The translations under genes and the position numbers were made by a program. A stretch of DNA of 23,561 bases from JBAYJY01 sp041664945 (GTDB lineage: Bacteria; UBP15; UBA6099): positions 1-23,561 of the forward strand of contig JBAYJY010000066.1 in assembly GCA_041664945.1 (NCBI GenBank). Direction: 5' to 3'. Positions 5,450-13,127 of the stretch are shown piece by piece; position 1 is the first letter of the stretch; the number at the start of each line of letters is the position of its first letter. The notes beneath the pieces were generated by a model, which searched no databases, was not told the origin of the DNA, and saw nothing but the letters and a program-made list of their open reading frames with translations.

Positions 5450-8101
5450 TCATTGCGAGCGCATGCCACAGCCTTTTAATCGCTTCATATTAGAAATTGC
5501 GCCTGTTCGGCTAAACGAATCTGAGTATACATTTCTAACGCCTGCCGTTTCGACCGCTTTTTTTCCTTTCAATGCATATCTGCAGGTATCAACGAAAACG
5601 ATTTTTGAATACGGGTCTTTAAGATAAATTGTATCCGCGTCGGAAATCGCGGATGAGACAATTTTAAAAACCGGATAACCGAAAGTTGGTTTTTTTCTGT
5701 ATGCGGCGAAGGCGGCGTTTACTCGAAAAATATAAGAGTCGGAGACCACGGCTTTTGACGAGTCTTTTACGGCAATTCCGTATCTGCAATCGGAAATTAT
5801 ATTTCCGCTTGCCTTTATGTCCGAGTTCTCGCCAACGCTCATCCCCTTGTCGACGCATTCAGAAATAATGTTGTTGTTGACAATAAGATCCGAACCGCTT
5901 AAGTCCATAGCGTCTCCGCCGCTCTTCAAAATTTCGTTGCCGCTTATAGTTCCGCGGCAGAAATCGCAATCCAGAGAGTCGTCCGAAGCGTTTTCAAATG
6001 TGTTGTCCGAAATATTAACCGAACTATATTTTATGTTCACGCCGTCATCAGACTGGCCCGAATAAAAATGACAGTTTTTGATTGTAACAGCCGAATCAAT
6101 CACGGTCAGAACGCCGGTGAACCTGGCGGATTCATCCTTACCCGCGGAGCCGCCGTAAAAGAAGACATGTTCGAGGAGCGCTCGCCGGGGCGCAGTTCGA
6201 ACTCCGTGAACTTTCAGGCCGCCCCAAAGCAATGACTTGCCGGAGCCCTCGAGGATAATGGGGTTTTGCGCGGTTCCCTTTCCGGTCAGATCTCCGAAAA
6301 TCACCAATGAGCTTCCCGGAGAAAATATCAGCCGCAGTCCGGGCGTCAAAATGACATTAATTGACTGAGGGATTATCAAAGTCTCGCGGATTTCAACCTG
6401 TCCGGGTCCGATATGCAAAACGCCTCCTTTAATGCTCATCCCCGGAGGAATCGGTATTGCAGGCGGTTTGTTTCCGGAAGAATTTTCAGCGATTTCAATA
6501 GGAACGGCGCTTCTTTCAATTTTAATTTCTTTATCCGCCATCGCCGCGCCGGTCACGCCATTGGTCATGCTTATTTTTTTGACATCAATATCGCAGCCTC
6601 CGGTGAATCGGCTGTTTTTTTTCAGATTTATGGCGATCCCCAGATAGCCTGCTTCTCCATACCATAATCCATCAACAATTTGCGGAGGAACGACATTATA
6701 GGAAAAAGATTCCCCTCCATGAGCAACTGCGATGCCGTGAACTTCCGCGAAGGATTTGCCGTTGTTGTTAAAAGCGATTTTCAGCATTCCGTTTTCACAG
6801 CTCCATGCTGAAACAACATTATTCTCCTCGAACATGCGCCTCAATATTCCGGCATTTGAAGTAAGGTCATCTACGTATCTGAGATGGGGCTGCGGGTCCC
6901 AGAACGGGCTTGAGCTATTCTTTTTTATTATAGATGAGCCCGAGGAAAATGCGCTTTCAAGAAAGGCGAACAATTTGCCGGCGTTCTCAGCTATAGGTTC
7001 CACGCGTTCGCTGATCAGCATCCACAGCCTCTTGTCCCTCGCTCGTCGGAATTCAGGGATTTTCAGCATCCACAACAATCCGGTATAAGCCGCTTTTTCG
7101 CCTTCCGGAAAACTATCGGTTTCCAACTTATAGCTGTAGTAATCCCAGGGAATAGGTTCGAATCTCTCTCTTGCCGGATCATAATACAGTCTTAGATTTT
7201 CGCCGATCCAGGCGTGGAATGATCCCAGCAGGGTTGTCATTGCGGATGCCCAAGCCATTTTGTCGACATCAAAATACTTTTGGATGTAAGCCCAGTTGCA
7301 GATTTCGGGGTTGGGAGGATATGGCGCCTTGTAAGTGCAATAATAGAATTGATTTAATCCTTTCTTCGCTCCCGGCATAATGTCTCCCGACGCATCGAAA
7401 GTCTGGCCGAACACGCTCAGAATCACGCCTTCAGACCGGCGGTTCCTGTCCGTTATTGAGACTCCGAATTGCTCGAATTCCTGAAAAATGCCCATCGGCC
7501 GCCCGTTGATTTTAAGGCCGACGAAACGACTCTCCAAGGTAAGAATGCCATGCCGCGCCATTTCCAGGTTTGTCGTGGCGTCTCCGGTAAGCGCCTTGTC
7601 ATACGGATCGATGAGATTGATCATTTTTTTTCTGTTGTAATACTGGTTGTCCGTAAATTTTATCCGCAGAGACGGATGCTCTCTCATATAATGATTTGGA
7701 ATCAATCCCCTGAGCTTAACGTCCACATCGATCCACCTGCCGTCCATCAGGAATTTAGCGGGCACATATTCACGCGGTATTCCTGATGAAGAGCCTTTTT
7801 CCAGAACCGCTTCAATGGTCTGTTTGAGCCTGGCGTAGTCTTTAGGTCTGATCCGCAACTCAAGAACCGGCATTCCAAGCCTTTTCAACGCGTCGTCGCG
7901 AAAAGGGCGGCCAAGCATGTACATTGCGTTGTCCATCATGTGGCTTGCCGGAGCGGTCTTGTGGTAACCAGGAAACTTTTCATCGATGCTGTAAAAATAA
8001 GTGCGCTGAGCGAATTCGGCAAAAACAAATATGGCGACCATCGCGGCTGTCAGCGCGACAATCAAAACCAGGCGCTTGATCAATAAGAGATTCTTCTTCA
8101 T
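5450..8101 (-). CDS. membrane-anchored CotH-type kinase with C-terminal beta-helix
   Basis: An 883-residue protein. Residues of about 10-30 form one membrane segment, so the rest should lie outside the membrane. Residues of about 75-400 are a CotH-like domain: LELRIRPKDYARLKQ, LRIKF, the substrate-loop-like FVGLKINGRPMGIFQEFEQF, and the signature GENLRLYYD followed by PIPWDYYSYK, with Asp320 as the expected metal-binding aspartate. CotH proteins are atypical secreted or spore-coat protein kinases. Residues of about 550-840 repeat short Asn/Asp/Gly-rich units (ISDNTFENASDDSLD, ISGNEIL, VNNNIISE, ASGNIISD), typical of a right-handed parallel beta-helix. It is the last gene of the VTC/DUF4956 operon. 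The final residues Arg-Ser-Gln and the stop come from a dispersed repeat sequence. Confidence 0.85.
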   Translation of the reverse strand: MKKNLLLIKRLVLIVALTAAMVAIFVFAEFAQRTYFYSIDEKFPGYHKTAPASHMMDNAMYMLGRPFRDDALKRLGMPVLELRIRPKDYARLKQTIEAVLEKGSSSGIPREYVPAKFLMDGRWIDVDVKLRGLIPNHYMREHPSLRIKFTDNQYYNRKKMINLIDPYDKALTGDATTNLEMARHGILTLESRFVGLKINGRPMGIFQEFEQFGVSITDRNRRSEGVILSVFGQTFDASGDIMPGAKKGLNQFYYCTYKAPYPPNPEICNWAYIQKYFDVDKMAWASAMTTLLGSFHAWIGENLRLYYDPARERFEPIPWDYYSYKLETDSFPEGEKAAYTGLLWMLKIPEFRRARDKRLWMLISERVEPIAENAGKLFAFLESAFSSGSSIIKKNSSSPFWDPQPHLRYVDDLTSNAGILRRMFEENNVVSAWSCENGMLKIAFNNNGKSFAEVHGIAVAHGGESFSYNVVPPQIVDGLWYGEAGYLGIAINLKKNSRFTGGCDIDVKKISMTNGVTGAAMADKEIKIERSAVPIEIAENSSGNKPPAIPIPPGMSIKGGVLHIGPGQVEIRETLIIPQSINVILTPGLRLIFSPGSSLVIFGDLTGKGTAQNPIILEGSGKSLLWGGLKVHGVRTAPRRALLEHVFFYGGSAGKDESARFTGVLTVIDSAVTIKNCHFYSGQSDDGVNIKYSSVNISDNTFENASDDSLDCDFCRGTISGNEILKSGGDAMDLSGSDLIVNNNIISECVDKGMSVGENSDIKASGNIISDCRYGIAVKDSSKAVVSDSYIFRVNAAFAAYRKKPTFGYPVFKIVSSAISDADTIYLKDPYSKIVFVDTCRYALKGKKAVETAGVRNVYSDSFSRTGAISNMKRLKGCGMRSQ

Positions 8102-8116
8102 TCCGCCGTCTTGAAA

Positions 8117-8824
8117 TTAAATATTCGAGTTCTGATCGGTTTCAAAAAAAGAAATGCTGGAAACGCCTCCGATTTCTTTCAGCATAAGCTCTAATTCGTC
8201 TTTTTTTGTTTTTTTCGCCGGTTGAGTGACGTAAACGTTTGTCGCAAGCCCGTCTCCGAAATCCAAGAGACGGTTGATCAGCGTGTATCTCTTGAATTGT
8301 TTCTTAAGAACGGATTCGATCGCTTTTTGCGAATCCGTCTCGCCCTCCCTCGAAAAAGTGATTTTCAGTATCATGTCCAAACGCTGTTTGGACCCATAGT
8401 CGAAGTGATAAAGCGCGGTTACAAGGACAGAGACGAAAACCGTCAACGCTATAGCCGGCATATAGAACTGCGTCCCGCAGCCCATTCCGGCGACGATTGC
8501 GGTAAAGAGAAAACCGGTGTCTCTCGGATCTTTTACCGCGGTTCTAAAGCGAATGATCGACAGCGCTCCGACCAGGCTGAAAGCCCTGGCTATATTGCTT
8601 CCGATTATCATCATGACAACGGAAGTGGAGGTCCCCATGAGAAACAGCGTCAAGAGAAACGACTGCGAGTAACTCGTTCCCCTGTGCGTTTCCCGGTATG
8701 CGCCCGCCAGCATGAAACATAGTATTGCGGATACCGTCATCGCGAGAACAACGTCCGCGAGTCCGAAATTAACAGCTTCAGAAGGCCGGAAAAGCTGTGA
8801 CAAAAAATAATCAGTTTGTTTCAT
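8117..8824 (-). CDS. DUF4956 membrane protein
   Basis: A 235-residue protein with several hydrophobic segments (LADVVLAMTVSAILCFMLA near residues 21-40; others near 55-75, 85-115 and 118-138) and a soluble C-terminal part of about 95 residues. The central GSNIARAFSLVGALSIIRFR followed by TAVKDPRDTGFLF is the diagnostic core of DUF4956. The biochemical role is unknown; the family recurs beside VTC-domain and CotH genes, which is the case here, so a shared envelope process is likely. Its ATG overlaps the VTC gene stop by 4 bases, with GGAG 8 bases upstream, and only 15 bases separate it from the CotH gene. Confidence 0.9.
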   Translation of the reverse strand: MKQTDYFLSQLFRPSEAVNFGLADVVLAMTVSAILCFMLAGAYRETHRGTSYSQSFLLTLFLMGTSTSVVMMIIGSNIARAFSLVGALSIIRFRTAVKDPRDTGFLFTAIVAGMGCGTQFYMPAIALTVFVSVLVTALYHFDYGSKQRLDMILKITFSREGETDSQKAIESVLKKQFKRYTLINRLLDFGDGLATNVYVTQPAKKTKKDELELMLKEIGGVSSISFFETDQNSNI

Positions 8825-9546
8825 AGGTACGCTCCGGTTATAAATTCTGACATTCTTAATTTATCCATCGCCAAAACATATTTCGGGACCGGCTTTTGAA
8901 CCAGTTCGCCCGCCATTACGCCTTTCGACACCCAGGCCGGTATTCTTTCCGTCGCTTTTACTTCCAGAATCATGTATGAATCCGGCATCACGCTTCCACG
9001 CTGTTCAACAACCGCCGTTCTGGTTAAATCCTCGCCCGGATACAATGCTGTAACCGAACTGTCGAACGTAACTCTGACATCCGGCTCGATGATGCTGTAA
9101 TACGCTTCCCGAAGATACCAAACCTGCGCCGACTTTCTAAGTAGGTAGCGCTCTTTTAATGTTTCCAATACGCTATTTTCCTTCGACTCCGGAAAATTCC
9201 AGTTTCCGGGCTCCAGACAATCGCAACTGAACCCCGGCAGCGGCATCCTTATTTTTCGTATCAGATCGTATTTTTTCTGTTTTATTTCCAGAAAACAAGC
9301 GGCTCCCGCCTTGAAAGAGTGGCTGTATGTCCTCAGCCTAACCTTGTTTCGAACTACCAGCCCGTCGTATTTATCTCTATAAAACGCAAAATCAGGAGAA
9401 TCATAGTATTGGCTCAAAACCGGAGTCGTCGCAAATTCATTGGCATAAGGGTCTTTCACGAGGTGGCGCCGCCACCTTTCCAGCAAAAACGCCTTGTCGT
9501 CGTGTTTGACAACGTACTTTAATTCATGCCTGTATGATCCGAACAT
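8821..9546 (-). CDS. VTC-domain protein, polyphosphate polymerase type
   Basis: A 241-residue stand-alone VTC domain, the catalytic fold of the eukaryotic vacuolar transporter chaperone that makes polyphosphate from ATP in a beta-barrel tunnel. Expected tunnel residues are visible: YRHELKYVV near the start, the basic strand VRNKVRLRTYS, FLEIKQKKYDLIRKIRMPL, and the late acidic-basic strand MILEVKATERIP that should bind metal and phosphate. No membrane segment or SPX domain is present, so it is probably cytoplasmic, perhaps attached to the DUF4956 protein. Its start lies inside the end of the upstream gene (28-base overlap) with AAAGG 6 bases ahead. Assignment to the family is firm; polyphosphate synthesis by this member is inferred. 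Confidence 0.9.
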   Translation of the reverse strand: MFGSYRHELKYVVKHDDKAFLLERWRRHLVKDPYANEFATTPVLSQYYDSPDFAFYRDKYDGLVVRNKVRLRTYSHSFKAGAACFLEIKQKKYDLIRKIRMPLPGFSCDCLEPGNWNFPESKENSVLETLKERYLLRKSAQVWYLREAYYSIIEPDVRVTFDSSVTALYPGEDLTRTAVVEQRGSVMPDSYMILEVKATERIPAWVSKGVMAGELVQKPVPKYVLAMDKLRMSEFITGAYL

Positions 9547-10598
9547 ATCGCCTTTCTTCCGCGAATCTCGACGCCTACCTTGCCTGCGGATTCAGAATAT
9601 TTTTTCCAATCGGCGATTATCTCCGAAGACACGTTTGCCAACAGGTGCGTTCCGAGCGAATTGCAGAATTTCTTCCGGTAAAGGGCAAAGGAACTATTGA
9701 ACCGGTTATTTGTCGCTCTATTTAATTTGTTAGCCAAAGCCAAATAACCGTCTTCCCGCCCGCTGTCCCATCCGGCGAATCTTTCGTCGAAAAACGCCGG
9801 CAAAGAAGCGCCATGGAATTCCTCGTATAGCGCGTTGATGGAAACAGGGAGAGGCAGCGGCGATACGGCAAAAGGCGGCTTGCCGCTTAAAATATAAATA
9901 GCTTCCCGGGTCGGCCTATTCGCCGCAAGCCAAGCCAAAGGTTCGCTCTGTGTTGCTAATACAGGAATTATGCCGTCGGAAACGCATGAGCTATAAAGCG
10001 GCCAGTTCATGTTAAATCTGGAATCCACGGCTGTCATTTTCGGGCCGTCAACAGATAATATTTCTCTCAATTCTCCGGTTCGGCCTTCCTTTTTTTTCGG
10101 ATCGTAAGGAAGCTCGACTCTCAGGAAAAGGCCGGCGTAAATCCTGTCTACGAACAATTGATTCCATTCCACTTTCGGCAAATCGATATTCTTGTAGCCG
10201 GATTCTTCGGCAATGAAGCGGTACAGAAAAGGATATCGCCAGTCCGTCGCCTTTTCGACAGGTATAAAAAAAACAGTTCCGTATTTTTTTGACCTAAGAA
10301 GCCAAAGATTCGCCGATCCATTTGAATTAATTTTTTCAGCGCTAATGAGCTCGCGATCGCTTCCGGGAATATTACTTCTGGAGCGTCTTATTGTTGAATT
10401 TCGACGATCTGAAAGATAACATCTGTTCGCCTCAGTTTTGCTTCTCATAATATATATGTCTTTGAAGCAGTCTTTTTCGAGTTGAATATTTGCAATTTTT
10501 TGATTTCTCGACGCTTGCCCGCCGAGCATTGCCAGAGAAATAGCCGCAGCTAATAAAACAACTGTCGGCCATATTTTTTTCATAACCTTCTTCGCCAT
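9519..10598 (-). CDS. membrane-anchored protein with CotH-like half domain, unknown function
   Basis: A 359-residue protein with one N-terminal membrane segment (about residues 10-27). Around residues 125-175 the order YPFLYRFIAEESGY, then LPKVEWNQLFV, then YAGLFLRVELPYD resembles the front of CotH domains, where a helix ends in a Gly and is followed by a strand with a Gly-hydrophobic-x-x-Glu ending. The CotH signature (Asn-x-x-Leu-Tyr-x-Asp and Ile-Pro-Trp-Asp) is absent, so it may be a divergent or inactive relative. It is first in the VTC-DUF4956-CotH operon. The ATG at 10598 has no ribosome site; an alternative ATG at 10583 has AGAAGG only 2 bases away. Family call is tentative; the gene itself is likely real. 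Confidence 0.75.
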   Translation of the reverse strand: MAKKVMKKIWPTVVLLAAAISLAMLGGQASRNQKIANIQLEKDCFKDIYIMRSKTEANRCYLSDRRNSTIRRSRSNIPGSDRELISAEKINSNGSANLWLLRSKKYGTVFFIPVEKATDWRYPFLYRFIAEESGYKNIDLPKVEWNQLFVDRIYAGLFLRVELPYDPKKKEGRTGELREILSVDGPKMTAVDSRFNMNWPLYSSCVSDGIIPVLATQSEPLAWLAANRPTREAIYILSGKPPFAVSPLPLPVSINALYEEFHGASLPAFFDERFAGWDSGREDGYLALANKLNRATNNRFNSSFALYRKKFCNSLGTHLLANVSSEIIADWKKYSESAGKVGVEIRGRKAICSDHTGMN

Positions 10599-10605
10599 TT
10601 GAAAT

Positions 10606-10611
10606 ATTATA
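10606..10611 (-). promoter_or_regulatory. -10 element of the CotH/VTC operon
   Basis: A perfect TATAAT on the minus strand ends only 7 bases before the ATG at 10598, with a poor -35. If it is used, the transcript would begin within a base or so of the start codon. Confidence 0.4.
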
Positions 10612-10770
10612 CATCAAAAGAAACATAAGAAAAACCGAGCCGTTCGCGGCCTCCGAGACTCTGTTTTTTGCGCGCTTCTTGGTATTTTACCCATGATATT
10701 CGCGCGTTTTACGCGCCATTTGGCAGCGAACATAACGTAATTATAAAACATTGTCGCCTATAATCTTTTG

Positions 10771-10883
10771 GCCTGATTTCCGACCGCAGCGTTTATAAAT
10801 CACTGCCTTTGAGTGATTAGAATTTCCGACCAGGCAATTCCTCGCGCAATAAAAAAGAGCGACCTCTCGAGGCCGCTCTTTTT
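10771..10883 (+). ncRNA. candidate structured small RNA ending in a terminator
   Basis: This lies in the 357-base gap 10599-10955. TATAAT at 10759-10764 predicts a start at 10771. From exactly that base, GCCTG (10771-10775) pairs with CAGGC (10831-10835) and encloses a 7-bp hairpin, AATCACT/AGTGATT (10798-10804/10812-10818). The direct repeat TTTCCGACC (10777-10785, 10823-10831) flanks the hairpin. The terminator at 10852-10883 would end it. No good -35 is present, and no known RNA family is recognised. A separate 6-bp hairpin (GCGCGT, TTT, ACGCGC) lies at 10702-10716. Confidence 0.25.
10852..10883. terminator. bidirectional intrinsic terminator after the aldehyde oxidoreductase gene
   Basis: The arms AAAAAGAGCGACCTC (10852-10866) and GAGGCCGCTCTTTTT (10869-10883) pair with one mismatch, with A-run and T-run at either end. 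On the minus strand it ends the transcript of the oxidoreductase gene, whose stop is 72 bases upstream. On the plus strand it would end the candidate small RNA. Confidence 0.85.
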
Positions 10884-10955
10884 AAATATTTTTAAATCCT
10901 CAACTGCTGCTGCCGATGCCCTCTTTCCGTCTTTCCCCAGTCCCCGCCGTTTCAA

Positions 10956-12830
10956 TCAGACAAACTGGCCGAGACCGAGTTCGCGGAGTTTTACAGGCGT
11001 CGGGTTTCCGGATGTTTCGTCCCAGCCCATGTATCCGTAGTAAGTTTTCTTAGCCTGTTCGAACGCCTCTCGCGGAACGCATTTGCCTTCGGCGATGCCG
11101 TCCGGGATGGGAACGAACATTCTTTCGGGAAGAATGTCGTCGGCAGAGGTGAACCCCTCGCGGGCGTTGAACGCGCGCATGAGGTTGATGCGCCGCTCGC
11201 CGAGTTTCATGATCTCCCACATCGTGACCTGCCAGCCGGTGACGGCTTTCAAAAGCGTTTCGAGATCGCTGTAGCCGAAAATGGCGTCGGGTCCCCAGAC
11301 AAACGCGCACAGTGTGTAGGAGTCCAGCGCGCTGTAATACATTTGCGAGTAGGCAACAAGCCTGACCTTGGCGTCGTCGAGGTCGGCGAACTCGCGTTTT
11401 TCATAGAGGCCGAGAGAGTAGCCGGCCTCGATCGGGCCGGTGATAAGCCAGTCGTGCTCGGTGGACATGTGGTCGCCGCCGAACGAGTTCACCGAGTAGG
11501 TGAGCGCCTGCGATTTTTTGACCTGCGCCATGTGCACGGGAAAAGAAAGTCCTTTTGTGTGTATGGCGAACTTCGCGGTGTCCGCTCCGAGTTTCTCTAT
11601 CGCGCCATACGGGCCCTCGGCGAGTATGTCGCCGAGCCCCTCGCGCTCGCCTATCCGGCGCAGCATCTCGACCATCGCGTCGGCGCTGCCGAATTTCAGG
11701 TCGAGTCCGCCCGTCTGCTCTTTCGTGATCAGTCCGTTCTCGTAGCTCTCCATCGCATAAGCTATCATCGCGCCCGAGCTGATGGTGTCTATCCCGTAGG
11801 CGTTGCAGATTTCGTTCCCCTTTGAAATAGCGACGGGGTCGTCAATCAGCAAATTCGAGCCGAGCAGCCCGATGGTTTCAAATTCCGGGCCGCCGTATTC
11901 AGGGTCGACGTTATATGGCGTTTCCGCCGCCACGACGTGCTTGCAGCTCACTATGCACGCATAGCAGGTTTCGGATTTAATCATGATGGAATCGCGGAAC
12001 GACTCGCCGGAAATTTTTTCCATTCCCTCGAACGTGCCCGTCGAAAAATTCTTCGTGCAGAGATTGCCGACATTCGCCTGATTTCTCACTACGCCCGGCG
12101 TGCCCATCTCGCGCAGCGTTTTGGCAAAACCGGAATTATTGAATCCGGCTTTCGCTTTCTTCGCTATCTCTTTCACAACTTCCGGCTCCGCGTATTCATA
12201 CGTCCGCTTTCCGCGCGCCGCCACCGCCTTGAGATTCTTCGATCCCATGACGGCGCCAGTGCCCGTGCGTCCCGCGTAGTGCGAGCCGTCGCCGCATACG
12301 TTGGCGAACCGCACCAGCTTTTCGCCGCCCGGCCCGATGCAGGCGATCTGTATCTTCTCGTCGCCGAGTTCGGCGCGAATCGCCTTGCGCGTGTCGCCTG
12401 TCGTCTTTCCCCAGACGCCTGTCGCGTCGCGGATTTCCGCTTCGCCGTTGTGCAGCCAAAGGTAGACAGGTTTGTCGGCTTTGCCGGTCACGACAATCGC
12501 GTCGTAGCCGGAAAATTTCAGTTCCGGCCCGAAGTCGCCGCCGCACTGCGCGTCGCCGATCGTGCCGCCCAGCGGCGAACGGGATGTCACATTGAAACGG
12601 CTCACGCCTGATACTGAAGCCCCGGTCAGAATGCTCGGCGCGATCACAAACACCGACTCCGGAGCCAGCGCATCGGTTCCCTTAGGCATTTCCTTCAGCA
12701 GGTAATAAACGCCCATCGCGCTGCCGCCGCCATACGCCCGGTAAAACATTGCGTCCGGCTCATCGACTGTGATCGTCCGGCTCGTCAGATCTACTTTTAG
12801 TATCTTTCCGTTGTAACCTTTGCGCTCCAT
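10956..12830 (-). CDS. aor: aldehyde:ferredoxin oxidoreductase (tungsten-pterin type)
   Basis: A 624-residue member of the AOR family, which uses a tungsten (or molybdenum) bis-pterin and a 4Fe-4S cluster to oxidise aldehydes to acids with ferredoxin; some relatives act on other substrates. The N-terminal MERKGYNGKILKVDLTSRTI, the pterin-binding stretches GTIGDAQCGGDFGPELK and HYAGRTGTGAVMGSKNLKA, and cluster cysteines Cys289-x2-Cys292-x3-Cys296 and Cys508 are all present and spaced as in the archaeal enzyme. The start at 12830 has AAGGAG 6 bases upstream; extending to 12926 would add 32 atypical residues. The product is cytoplasmic and implies an anaerobe. It is the last of six co-directional genes but is separated from glnA by nearly 300 bases with strong hairpins. 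The specific aldehyde is unknown. Confidence 0.93.
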   Translation of the reverse strand: MERKGYNGKILKVDLTSRTITVDEPDAMFYRAYGGGSAMGVYYLLKEMPKGTDALAPESVFVIAPSILTGASVSGVSRFNVTSRSPLGGTIGDAQCGGDFGPELKFSGYDAIVVTGKADKPVYLWLHNGEAEIRDATGVWGKTTGDTRKAIRAELGDEKIQIACIGPGGEKLVRFANVCGDGSHYAGRTGTGAVMGSKNLKAVAARGKRTYEYAEPEVVKEIAKKAKAGFNNSGFAKTLREMGTPGVVRNQANVGNLCTKNFSTGTFEGMEKISGESFRDSIMIKSETCYACIVSCKHVVAAETPYNVDPEYGGPEFETIGLLGSNLLIDDPVAISKGNEICNAYGIDTISSGAMIAYAMESYENGLITKEQTGGLDLKFGSADAMVEMLRRIGEREGLGDILAEGPYGAIEKLGADTAKFAIHTKGLSFPVHMAQVKKSQALTYSVNSFGGDHMSTEHDWLITGPIEAGYSLGLYEKREFADLDDAKVRLVAYSQMYYSALDSYTLCAFVWGPDAIFGYSDLETLLKAVTGWQVTMWEIMKLGERRINLMRAFNAREGFTSADDILPERMFVPIPDGIAEGKCVPREAFEQAKKTYYGYMGWDETSGNPTPVKLRELGLGQFV

Positions 12831-12854
12831 TTGTAACTCCTTAAAGATAAGTGA

Positions 12855-12890
12855 CTCAAGAGAAAACTTTTGAAAAAGTTTTCTCTTGAG
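12855..12890 (-). promoter_or_regulatory. perfect 16-bp stem-loop in the aldehyde oxidoreductase leader
   Basis: CTCAAGAGAAAACTTT (12855-12870) and its exact reverse complement (12875-12890) flank a 4-base loop. The hairpin ends about 14 bases before the ribosome site AAGGAG. No T-run follows on the minus strand. A similar segment at 12894-12908 could compete for the same pairing. Confidence 0.6.
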
Positions 12891-13035
12891 AATCTCTTTC
12901 AAAACTTTCTGATCGCAAAACCGCAAAAGATGCGGCTTTGCTTTCTTTTATATCTATCGGCGCAGCAATCACTTTCTCAGGTCAACTTTGCCCTGTTTAT
13001 AGATTGCGTCGGCCCTCGCTAAAGCTTTTGGGAAA

Positions 13036-13116
13036 GTTTGAAAACCTTTTTGCCGGCCGGCCGGCTTTTTATTCGGGCCTCTGTTATCCGCTTAAAGGCT
13101 CAATTGGTTTTCAAAC
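13036..13116. repeat. 11-bp inverted repeat enclosing a GC palindrome, downstream of glnA
   Basis: GTTTGAAAACC (13036-13046) and GGTTTTCAAAC (13106-13116) are exact complements. Between them lies the palindrome GCCGGCCGGCCGGC (13052-13065) flanked by T-runs. The structure begins 12 bases after the glnA stop and may stabilise or end its mRNA. The 297-base gap 12831-13127 holds only this structure and the 12855 stem-loop. Confidence 0.5.
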
Positions 13117-13127
13117 CACGCTTCTAA

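Noticed and set aside
7155..7164. GGTTCGAATC, resembling a tRNA T-loop
   Set aside because: It lies in codons of the CotH gene and has no acceptor, D or anticodon arms around it.
11937..12611. A 224-codon plus-strand frame opposite the aldehyde oxidoreductase
   Set aside because: No domain and no ribosome site; it lies antisense to the conserved cysteine and pterin regions.
12831..12926. Extended N-terminus of the aldehyde oxidoreductase
   Set aside because: It reads through the perfect stem-loop and ribosome site and adds residues not typical of the family.
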